In this document: positions 1 to 5,762 of the stretch, piece by piece | Position numbering within the stretch: the stretch's first letter is position 1 | Layout: each line of letters starts with the position of its first letter | Source of the DNA: DASSKO01 sp035690425 | GTDB lineage: Bacteria; Actinomycetota; Actinomycetes; Propionibacteriales; Nocardioidaceae | NCBI GenBank assembly: GCA_035690425.1 | Contig: DASSKO010000118.1 | Coordinates: 1 to 33,248, forward strand | Direction of reading: 5' to 3' | Length of the DNA stretch: 33,248 nucleotides | Program-made: the position numbers and the translations under genes | Notes under the pieces: generated by a model | Told to the model about the DNA's origin: nothing | Database searches by the model: none | What the model saw: only the letters and a program-made list of their open reading frames with translations

Positions 1-138
1 CGCCGAGGCCTGCGCCGCCTGCAGCCGCGACACCAAGTCGTCGTAGACGCTGATCTGCTCATCGCGCGCCAGCAGCTCGATCGCCTCGACCGTGGCGCTG
101 AACCGGTCGAGCACCGCACCCTGCTGCTGGTCTGCCAT
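1..138 (-). CDS. Hypothetical protein, N-terminal part only (runs off the left edge)
   Basis: An open minus-strand frame starts with ATG at 136-138 and continues to the window edge, giving 46 residues that begin MADQQQGAVLDRF and end in an Ala/Gln-rich segment. Third codon positions are almost all G or C, as expected for a real gene in this genome. The predicted sequence looks helical and acidic, with no signal peptide or membrane segment. I do not recognise the family. It is divergent from the methyltransferase gene at 251. A weak -10-like TCTGAT lies at 150-145, seven bases before the start codon, so the transcript may be leaderless. Confidence is limited because most of the protein is outside the window. 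Confidence 0.65.
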   Translation of the reverse strand, partial: MADQQQGAVLDRFSATVEAIELLARDEQISVYDDLVSRLQAAQASA

Positions 139-250
139 ACCGCCATCAGACCAGACAGCACCGACAGTTCCAGAACACCAGTTCGAGCCGGTGGGATTCG
201 GCCTTCCACAGCAGGCTCTTGGTGGACCAAGGTCTGTCAGGATCGGAGCT

Positions 251-835
251 GTGACGAGACGAGGCTTACCAGCGGGTGACTACGATTACGAGGCCCAAGG
301 AGAGGGCTACGCCGCTCGCCGGCGCGCCGATTCTCGTATCGCTGCGCTGGTGCACGCCGCGCTCGGCGAGGCCCGCACCGTAGTCAACGTCGGCGCTGGC
401 GCCGGCTCTTACGAGCCCAGCGATCGCACGGTCCTGGCCGTCGAGCCCTCCGCCCGGATGAGATCTCAGCGCTCTGTCGGCGGGTTACCCGCCGTTGACG
501 CGACGGCCGAGCGCTTGCCGTTCGACGACGAAGCGTTCGACGCCGCCATGGCGACCGTCACCGTGCACCAGTGGACCGACGTCATCGCCGGCCTGCGCGA
601 GCTGCGCCGCGTCCCGGCAGGTCCCGTTGTGGTGCTCACCTTCGACGGTGAGCAACTCGACCGGCTGTGGCTCGGCGACTACTTCCCAGAGCTGTTCGTC
701 GCGGAAAGGCGCCGCTACCCCTCGCTCGAGTTCATCGGTCAGGTGCTCGGCGGCACCGTCTCGGTCCACCTGCGAACGCAGACCACGTTCGTGGGCAGCC
801 TCCGTCTCCTGGTCGCGCAACCCACGCAAACCTGA
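251..835 (+). CDS. Class I SAM-dependent methyltransferase, apparently internally deleted
   Basis: This 194-residue protein starts at GTG 251, just after GGAG at 245-248. A longer upstream frame back to 92 would overlap the divergent gene and is not used. The Rossmann SAM-binding motif VVNVGAGAG is at residues 44-52, followed by the acidic strand end AVEPS (63-67), the motif ERLPFDDEAFD (87-97) and ATVTVHQW (101-108), all typical of Methyltransf_11 proteins. The family is usually about 240-250 residues. Here the sequence jumps at about residues 170-174 from the usual GGTVSV strand directly to the C-terminal signature LRTQTTFVGSLRL, so a segment of roughly 50-70 residues seems to be missing in frame. 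That segment normally forms part of the substrate-side lid, so activity is doubtful. The substrate is unknown. It may be a decaying gene or a shortened variant. Confidence 0.8.
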   Translation: MTRRGLPAGDYDYEAQGEGYAARRRADSRIAALVHAALGEARTVVNVGAGAGSYEPSDRTVLAVEPSARMRSQRSVGGLPAVDATAERLPFDDEAFDAAMATVTVHQWTDVIAGLRELRRVPAGPVVVLTFDGEQLDRLWLGDYFPELFVAERRRYPSLEFIGQVLGGTVSVHLRTQTTFVGSLRLLVAQPTQT

Positions 836-1106
836 CCGCCGCCCACCTGTCACCGTCCGGATAACTATCGGCTTGCGGGACTGACGCGATGCCTTGGGAA
901 CACACACCAGGTGAATGCGTCGTGAGGCCGTACGCCGGGCTTCCGGCCGCTATGTCAACGCCGTGCGCCGTATCCAGCCCGCGAAATTGAGGTGCCCACT
1001 TCGCATCGACAGCGCCTCATCCGGGCGACGACCGCATTTCGCGGCAGGACCGCGCTGTGGGACGAGCTGCAGGCTCGTCGACGCCGCGCCGGCCGCCGGT
1101 CCCGTT
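836..1106. other. Intergenic region without a recognisable gene
   Basis: About 270 bases lie between the methyltransferase stop and the toxin-antitoxin operator. A short plus-strand frame (915-1139) is Arg-rich, matches nothing I recognise and overlaps the operator and start of the antitoxin gene. I see no terminator hairpin with a T tract, no RNA gene and no clear repeat. It may be residue of lost genes, as the surrounding block shows other signs of decay. Confidence 0.5.
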
Positions 1107-1125
1107 GTAGCATCTGTGCTACCAT
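1107..1125 (+). promoter_or_regulatory. Operator palindrome and -10 box of the toxin-antitoxin operon
   Basis: GTAGCA (1107-1112) and TGCTAC (1117-1122) form a perfect 6-bp inverted repeat with a 4-nt centre. The right arm overlaps TACCAT (1120-1125), which matches the actinobacterial TANNNT -10 box and ends seven bases before the antitoxin ATG. This fits autorepression by the antitoxin or the toxin-antitoxin complex, and a leaderless mRNA. Operator binding is inferred from position and symmetry only. Confidence 0.55.
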
Positions 1126-1131
1126 CGGAGC

Positions 1132-1383
1132 ATGCGTAGCGTAGGATTACGGGAGTTGCGCCAAGACGCGTCTGACCTCGTGCGCCGGGTCGAGGCAGGC
1201 GAGGAAATCGAGATCACCGTCTCTGGCCGCCTCGCGGCTCGCATCGTGCCAGCGTCCTCGCGGCGGTGGCAGCGCTGGGAGAACATCGCTGACGCCTTCG
1301 CCGGAAGGCCCGACCCGGAGTGGGCGAACGACCGCGATCTCATCGATCAGTCCGTCGTGGACCCGTGGGAACGTCGCCGTTGA
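1132..1383 (+). CDS. Type II antitoxin, Phd/YefM (VapB-like) family
   Basis: This 83-residue protein begins MRSVGLRELRQDASDLVRRVEAGEEIEITVSG, the N-terminal Phd/YefM fold that binds operator DNA. The segment GRLAARIVPAS follows, and then an acidic/aromatic tail (WENIADAF, DPEWANDRDL) that in this family wraps around and blocks the cognate toxin. It lies directly upstream of, and overlaps, a PIN-domain toxin gene. The pair is preceded by a palindromic operator at 1107-1122. GGAG at 1127-1130 is only one base from ATG and is unlikely to act as a ribosome binding site, so a leaderless transcript is more likely. Family assignment is firm; partner and autoregulation are inferred from the arrangement. 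Confidence 0.9.
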   Translation: MRSVGLRELRQDASDLVRRVEAGEEIEITVSGRLAARIVPASSRRWQRWENIADAFAGRPDPEWANDRDLIDQSVVDPWERRR

Positions 1384-1766
1384 AGGCGATACTCGACACC
1401 AGTGTCCTGATCGCCACCGATGTACCGCGTCTGGATGGGGACCTGGCAATTAGTTCCGCCTCGCTTGCCGAATTGCACTTCGGAGTCCTCGTCACTACCG
1501 ACGCGGCAGTTCGCGCCGAGCGGCTGCGCCGACTGTCAGACTTCCAGCGCAGATTCGACGCGCTGCCGGTCGATGACGAAGTTGCAGTCAGCTACGGCCA
1601 GCTTGCAGCCGCAGTCGCGGCCACCGGGCGCCGACCGCGACCGCGACCGCGAGTAATGGACCTGCTGATCGCCGCTACGGCGCATGCTCACTCGGCGCGC
1701 CTGTATACCCGCAACGAGGCCGATCTCACCGGAATCGAAGAGCTCGTCGACATCGTGCCCATCTGA
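1380..1766 (+). CDS. vapC: PIN-domain ribonuclease toxin, VapC family
   Basis: The toxin is 128 residues if started at TTG 1380, which overlaps the antitoxin stop by four bases. An in-frame GTG at 1365 is the alternative and adds five residues. The start MKAILDTSVLIA carries the first catalytic Asp (D6). E31 in LAELHFG, D94 in VMDLLIAATA and D115 in YTRNEADL complete the acidic Mg2+-binding set of PIN nucleases. VapC toxins cleave tRNA or rRNA, but the target cannot be read from sequence. Three tandem GACCGC hexamers (1633-1650) encode an Arg-Pro run (about residues 85-91) just before D94. The catalytic set is complete, so the toxin looks active. Specific target and start codon are the main uncertainties. 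Confidence 0.88.
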   Translation: MKAILDTSVLIATDVPRLDGDLAISSASLAELHFGVLVTTDAAVRAERLRRLSDFQRRFDALPVDDEVAVSYGQLAAAVAATGRRPRPRPRVMDLLIAATAHAHSARLYTRNEADLTGIEELVDIVPI

Positions 1767-1912
1767 ACAACATTGCCTGCCCGGCGCGACACCCAGCCGT
1801 CAGCGCTCGGCGACCGGGCGCGAGTCTCACCAGCCGATCTTCTAACGGGTACTCGCACCCGCGCGTGCCGACGACAGGATGCTTGCGGGATGTGCGCGAC
1901 AATGATGGGGCC

Positions 1913-2374
1913 ATGTCACGGACAGACTCAGCCTCCCGCGTCATCGCGACCTCGCCCGGTTGTGTATACGCCGCCCTTGTCGATCCGCACGCCCTCACCG
2001 CGTGGCTGCCACCTGCTGGGATGACCGGCAGGTTCGAACGGTTCGATGCCCGGCCGGGCGGGTCGTACCGGATGGTGCTGACCTACGCAGACGCGTCGAG
2101 CGCACCTGGTAAGGCCAGCGCGGACTCTGACGTCGTCGAAGCCCGCTTCGTCGATATCGTCCCCGGCGTACGGGTGGTGCACGCCGTTGACTTCGTCTCC
2201 GACGATCCCGGATATGCGGGCACCATGACGATCACCTGGGAAGTCACCGCAACAGACGATGGGACGCGCGTGGACATCCGAGCCGACGACGTCCCCGCTG
2301 GCATCTCCGCAGAGGATCACGCGACCGGGCTCGCCTCCTCGCTGGCAAACCTCGCCGCCCACGTGGAACGGTAA
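1913..2374 (+). CDS. SRPBCC/AHSA1-family protein (START-like ligand-binding fold)
   Basis: This 153-residue protein starts at ATG 1913. GGGG at 1907-1910 could serve as a weak ribosome binding site, and a -10-like GACAAT lies at 1898-1903. The N-terminal segment SRVIATSPGCVYAALVDPHALTAWLPPAGM is the hallmark of AHSA1 domains, followed by RPGGSYRMVLTY and a C-terminal helix (DHATGLASSLANLAAHVER). These helix-grip proteins bind hydrophobic ligands; the family covers Aha1-like, polyketide-cyclase-like and stress-related members, so the ligand is unknown. It stands alone, downstream of the toxin-antitoxin pair and convergent with a pseudogene. Length and motifs are normal and I see no frameshift. 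Confidence 0.85.
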   Translation: MSRTDSASRVIATSPGCVYAALVDPHALTAWLPPAGMTGRFERFDARPGGSYRMVLTYADASSAPGKASADSDVVEARFVDIVPGVRVVHAVDFVSDDPGYAGTMTITWEVTATDDGTRVDIRADDVPAGISAEDHATGLASSLANLAAHVER

Positions 2375-2404
2375 TCCCGCCAGCGAGGGTGTGGATCGCG
2401 ACTG

Positions 2405-2770
2405 GATGCGGTCCACCCCGTCCGCGGCGAGAGCCGTTGCGTACAACCACAGCACGACCGCGAAAGGCGTCGCGAGCCGCCCGTAGACACCGTCGTCCTG
2501 CGCCGACACGGCGACATACAGGCGCATGCCGGCCGCAGCCACCAGCCACAGGGCACCGGCCAGCACCGCGCCAGGCAGATCTCGCCGCCACGGTGTCCCG
2601 AGGTGATCCAACCATGCCAGGGAGACCGGTGCGAGAAACCGCCCGGCTCGGCCAGAAGAACACGTCGACGACGTCGATGGCCGCATCCGCCGCCACAGAG
2701 GAGGGAGCGAGCCACTCGACCAACCGGGGCCCGAGGAGCAAGGCTGGTAACAGGACGATCGACGTCGATC
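2405..2770 (-). pseudogene. Remnant of a YihY/BrkB-family membrane protein, frameshifted
   Basis: Two minus-strand frames each hold part of a YihY-like C-terminal region. One (about 2770-2645) reads SIVLLPALLLGPRLVEWLAP and DVVDVFFWP. Another (about 2635-2425) reads HLGTPWRRDLPGAVLAGALW, AAGMRLYVAV and TPFAVVLWLYATALA. These are consecutive pieces of the same fold, so a frameshift lies near 2630-2650. The N-terminal two thirds of the family is absent upstream. The end of the family after the last helix is replaced by unrelated sequence with no nearby stop. YihY proteins are about 300-residue inner-membrane proteins of unclear role, once annotated as RNase BN. The gene is clearly dead unless the frameshift is a sequencing error. 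Confidence 0.7.
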
Positions 2771-2927
2771 GAGACCACGTCGGCGCCTTTCGTCCACGAT
2801 CGTGACGGGATCCGCGCGTATGAGTCGGAGGTCTGTGCCGACAGGAACGTCTGCGTGGAGGCAGCCTGGCCAGGATGGGGGCGCCTCATGCCTTTACGTG
2901 AGGCAGCGGTTGCCCTTCAGGCCATCG
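2771..2927. other. Short intergenic stretch, nothing recognisable
   Basis: About 157 bases separate the membrane-protein remnant from the lipase stop codon. Open frames here are short and match no family I know. There is no T-tract terminator. It may contain further unrecognisable remains of the YihY-like gene or its neighbour. Confidence 0.4.
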
Positions 2928-3929
2928 TCAGCCGAGCTCGGCGTAGACCAGGTCGGCCACCGCGGCCATCCCGCGCTCCAGCGGGTGATAGCTCAATGCC
3001 TCGCCGTCGACCGCTCTGCGGCCGTTGACCCATGCCTGCTCGCCCGCGCACGCGCTGTGGCCCTGCGACGGCCCGGCCACGTCGACGAACTCGGCCTGCG
3101 CCGACCGCGCGGCCTGTCGCAGCGCACGGTTGAGCTGCCGCTCGACCCGACGCGCGAAGATGTAGTCACCGTCGGCGAAGGGGAGTACGTCGGGGCAGGT
3201 GCCCCGGGCGGGAGCCAGCTGCGGATATCCGACGACCACGACCTCTGCCTCGGGAGAACGCCGACGGACTCCGTGCAGCGCGTCCACCAGCCGCTTCTGC
3301 GTCTGGGCGAAGACGTCGGTGACATCGGCGAGCCGGTCGCCGCACGGCGCGCCCTCGGGGTCGGCGGCCCGCGCCCGGGCACAGGTCGTCACCAACTCGG
3401 CGAAGACGCCGAAGTCGTTGCCTCCGATCCCCAGCGTCACCAAGTCGGTGCTCGGGCTGAGGGCCCGAAACTGCGGCGGGTTGGTCCCGAACAGGTTCGA
3501 CTGGCGTTGGGTCAGGTGCTCGGTGGATGCCCCGCTGCAGCTCACGTCGCGGAGCGCGTCGACGTCGAGACGCTCGGCCAGCAGGTGCGGGTAGTTCACC
3601 AGCGAACGGCCGCAGGCCCCGCCGTTCGGATCCTCCGGTGCGATCAACGGGCCCGCGGTGAAGGAGTCGCCCAGCGCGACGTACTCGTCGTATGCACCCG
3701 TCAGTGCCGACCGCGTCGGTGCGGAGGACGAAGAGGACTGCGACCTCGATTGCGACTTCTGCTGGGCCCTCTGTTGGGACTTCTGCTGGGTCTTCTGCTG
3801 CGACGCGGCCTCGTCTCGGGCCTGCGGCGACAGCTGCTCGCTGGTGCAGGCACCGAGCGCGAGGACCAGGACGCAGGACATGACGGCACGCAGCACGCGT
3901 CCCAGGGTCGCACGCTGCGCCAACCGCAC
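2928..3929 (-). CDS. Secreted SGNH/GDSL-family lipase, predicted lipoprotein
   Basis: This protein of 333 residues starts at GTG 3929, chosen because it gives a full signal peptide: Arg-rich n-region, hydrophobic VMSCVLVLALGA, and a lipobox LGAC with Cys28 as the lipidated residue. A Gln/Lys/Ser-rich linker (about residues 44-70) tethers the catalytic domain to the membrane. ALGDSF holds the nucleophile Ser89, GGND is block III, and SYHPLERG near the C-terminus supplies His315. Several cysteines (GGACGRS, DVSCSG, TTCARA, APCGD, GTCPD, HSACAG) probably form disulfides, as in Streptomyces secreted SGNH lipases. It likely hydrolyses acyl esters outside the cell; the substrate is unknown. It is divergent from ribF with only 58 bases between start codons. 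Confidence 0.9.
   Translation of the reverse strand: MRLAQRATLGRVLRAVMSCVLVLALGACTSEQLSPQARDEAASQQKTQQKSQQRAQQKSQSRSQSSSSSAPTRSALTGAYDEYVALGDSFTAGPLIAPEDPNGGACGRSLVNYPHLLAERLDVDALRDVSCSGASTEHLTQRQSNLFGTNPPQFRALSPSTDLVTLGIGGNDFGVFAELVTTCARARAADPEGAPCGDRLADVTDVFAQTQKRLVDALHGVRRRSPEAEVVVVGYPQLAPARGTCPDVLPFADGDYIFARRVERQLNRALRQAARSAQAEFVDVAGPSQGHSACAGEQAWVNGRRAVDGEALSYHPLERGMAAVADLVYAELG
3754..3801 (-). repeat. 24-bp tandem repeat coding the lipase linker
   Basis: Two adjacent 24-bp units (3754-3777 and 3778-3801 on the plus strand) differ at few positions and encode QQRAQQKS and QQKTQQKS in the lipoprotein linker. The copy number of such in-frame repeats can change by slippage without breaking the gene, which would alter linker length only. 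Confidence 0.7.
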
Positions 3930-3987
3930 ATGCGTGGGAGGATCGTGCGGCGACCTGCCCGGCGAGTCTGGAAGAGGAGTCGAGACC

Positions 3988-4923
3988 GTGCGCATCTGGC
4001 GATCGTTGGCCGACGTGCCTGCCGACCTCGGACCGACCGTGGTGACCATCGGGAACTTCGACGGCGTGCACCGTGGACACCAGCACGTCGTCGCCGAGGC
4101 ACGGACCGCCGCAGGTGGGCAGCCGGTCGTTGCGGTGACCTTCGACCCGCACCCGGTCGCCGTCCTGCGACCCGAGCACGCTCCTACCGCCTTGACCACG
4201 CTCGACCAGCGTGCGGAGCTGCTCGCCGAGGCCGGCGTGACCGACCTGCTCGTCATGCCCTTCGACCGGGACCTGGCCTCCTGGTCGCCCCGGCGGTTCG
4301 TCGAAGAGATCGTCGTCGACGCCCTGCACGCGAGTGCGGTAGCCGTCGGCGCCAACTTCCGCTTCGGCGCCAAGGCCGCCGGCGACGTCGACACCCTGGT
4401 CGAGCTCGGACGCGAGCACGGCTTCGGCGTCGTCTCGGTCGACGTCGACCAAGGGCCGCAGGTGTGGTCGTCGACCTACGTCCGCAACTGCCTCGCCGCC
4501 GGCGACGTCGAGGGCGCTGCCGTGGCACTGGGCCGCCCGTTCGCCGTACGCGGTGTCGTCGTGGAGGGTGACCGGCGTGGCCGTGAGCTCGGCTATCCCA
4601 CCGCCAACGTGCCCGCCCACGGCCTGCTCGCCGCACCCGTCGACGGCGTGTACGCCGGTTGGCTGCGCCGGCTCGATCAGTCCACGGCCGATCGCATGCC
4701 CGCTGCGGTCTCCGTGGGCACCAACCCCACGTTCGACGGGCAGCACCGGCGGGTCGAGGCCCACGTGCTCGACCGGGACGATCTGGACCTGTACGGCATC
4801 GAGGTCGAGGTGTCCTTCGTCGCGCACCTGCGGGGCATGGAGAAGTTCGACTCGATCGACGATTTGTTGGTGCGGATGGCCGACGACGTCGTGCGCACCC
4901 GGCGTCTGCTGCTGCCTGCCTAG
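3988..4923 (+). CDS. ribF: Bifunctional riboflavin kinase / FAD synthetase
   Basis: RibF converts riboflavin to FMN and FMN to FAD in the cytoplasm. The protein is 311 residues, normal for the family, with GTG 3988 preceded by GAGGAG (3974-3979). The N-terminal nucleotidyl-transferase domain shows TIGNFDGVHRGHQ, the HxGH-type motif, then VTFDPHP and VGANFRFGAKAAGD. The short sequence VWSSTYVRNCLAAGDVEGA leads to the C-terminal kinase domain with GRELGYPTANV and VSVGTNPTFDG, which bind flavin and ATP. It lies upstream of rpsO, the usual actinobacterial position (truB-ribF-rpsO). The spacing to rpsO is 172 bases, so rpsO probably also has its own promoter. Confidence 0.97.
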   Translation: MRIWRSLADVPADLGPTVVTIGNFDGVHRGHQHVVAEARTAAGGQPVVAVTFDPHPVAVLRPEHAPTALTTLDQRAELLAEAGVTDLLVMPFDRDLASWSPRRFVEEIVVDALHASAVAVGANFRFGAKAAGDVDTLVELGREHGFGVVSVDVDQGPQVWSSTYVRNCLAAGDVEGAAVALGRPFAVRGVVVEGDRRGRELGYPTANVPAHGLLAAPVDGVYAGWLRRLDQSTADRMPAAVSVGTNPTFDGQHRRVEAHVLDRDDLDLYGIEVEVSFVAHLRGMEKFDSIDDLLVRMADDVVRTRRLLLPA

Positions 4924-5095
4924 CGTGGCCGGTATGCGTCGCGCCGGTGCATGACGCTGCTGCTGCGGTTCGGCGATTGGGAGGTTTGACACGCACGCTG
5001 ATAACCTGGCAGACGCCGTGTAACGGCCGCGGACCCCAGTGCCCGGGTGAACAGGCCCCGGCGCGCCGCGCAACGGACCCCCGAGAGGAGATCGC

Positions 5096-5365
5096 GTGTC
5101 GCTTGACGCTGCGACCAAGAAGCAGATCATGGACGAGTACGCCACGACCGAGGGCGACACGGGCTCGCCGGAGGTCCAGGTGGCGCTGCTCACCAACCGG
5201 ATCATCGGCCTGACCGAGCATCTGAAGACGCACAAGCACGACCACCACAGCCGCCGCGGTCTGCTGCTGCTCGTGGGCCAGCGTCGTCGGCTGCTGAAGT
5301 ACCTGCAGAAGAACGACATCGCGCGCTACCGCAGCCTGATCCAGCGGCTCGGCCTGCGTCGCTGA
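5096..5365 (+). CDS. rpsO: 30S ribosomal protein S15
   Basis: S15 binds 16S rRNA early in assembly of the 30S platform and bridges to the 50S subunit. The protein is 89 residues, exactly the family length, starting at GTG 5096 after the strong site GAGAGGAG (5083-5090). Family residues TGSPEVQ, NRI, HLKTHKHDHHSRRGLL and the end DIARYRSLIQRLGLR are present. The GC-rich 170-base leader could fold and take part in S15 autoregulation, which is known in several bacteria, but I cannot assign a specific structure. It is followed by pnp after about 400 bases, the usual rpsO-pnp arrangement. Confidence 0.98.
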   Translation: MSLDAATKKQIMDEYATTEGDTGSPEVQVALLTNRIIGLTEHLKTHKHDHHSRRGLLLLVGQRRRLLKYLQKNDIARYRSLIQRLGLRR

Positions 5366-5498
5366 CGCCCAGCGGGGAGCGGTCGCCCGGACCTGGTGCC
5401 CGGCGTGTCGCCTGAAGCGGTTGCGCCATAGGGCCGCCGCTCCCACTGGACAAGGCACCACCGGGGTGCGCCACACTGGCACTGTCCCCGCGCGCGTG

Positions 5499-5518
5499 GG
5501 GCCCACGGGCGTGGGTCC
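5499..5518 (+). terminator. Hairpin downstream of rpsO, possible attenuator without T tract
   Basis: GGGCCCAC (5499-5506) pairs with GTGGGTCC (5511-5518), 8 bp including one G-T wobble, around the loop GGGC. No run of T follows. In high-GC actinobacteria such hairpins are often invoked as terminators or processing sites. It could limit read-through from rpsO into pnp. The function is inferred. A smaller stem (GCACC 5455-5459 with GGTGC 5465-5469) lies upstream. Confidence 0.4.
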
Positions 5519-5569
5519 GCACCGACGTGGGCCACAACTGAACAGAGTTTCACCCATCCACATCCGGGG

Positions 5570-5712
5570 CGGCGCTCGCTAGCCCCGTGCGAGGACCGTT
5601 CGGTCCTCGGTAGTGGCCTCCGGGAGACGCCGAGCCCCACGCCGAGCCTCTGCTCGAGCCGGGGGAGCGTCCGCCGCGGGCCTCGATCGAAGACCGGCCG
5701 CTAGAGACCTCC
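5570..5712 (+). ncRNA. Structured pnp leader, candidate Actino-pnp RNA motif
   Basis: The 397-base gap between rpsO and pnp is not coding. Its centre is a perfect 8-bp hairpin, CGAGGACC (5590-5597) with GGTCCTCG (5602-5609) around GTTC. It is followed by TAGTGGCCTCCGGGAGACGC (5611-5630) and by GGCCGCTAGAGACC near 5695, which can pair with GCTAGC-type sequence around 5576-5583. An RNA called Actino-pnp is known in the 5' region of actinobacterial pnp genes, and rpsO-pnp intergenic hairpins are RNase III processing sites in Streptomyces. Position and look agree with that motif, but I cannot run a covariance model. Upstream bases 5366-5498 hold only GC-rich minor stems. Confidence 0.5.
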
Positions 5713-5762
5713 CGCGGGCTATCGCGCCGCAGCTCCGGACTGAAACAGAAAGAGGTATCCCT

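Noticed and set aside
915..1139. Short plus-strand open frame before the antitoxin
   Set aside because: Overlaps the operator and antitoxin start, Arg-rich, no ribosome binding site, no similarity recognised.
3754..3801. Tandem repeats as a CRISPR array
   Set aside because: The units are directly adjacent, with no spacers, and encode an in-frame protein linker; no cas gene is nearby.
2928..4394. Longer start for the lipase, extending through the ribF 5' region
   Set aside because: The extension would run antisense through ribF and bury the signal peptide; GTG 3929 gives a proper lipoprotein signal.
4986..5007. TTGACA and TAACCT upstream of rpsO as a promoter
   Set aside because: Each box looks good alone, but the spacer is only 10 bases, too short for a housekeeping promoter, so I do not pair them.
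3166..5319. Very long minus-strand open frame (717 codons) across ribF
   Set aside because: It is antisense to ribF and overlaps the lipase gene. Long antisense frames are expected in high-GC DNA, and the translation has no recognisable domain.
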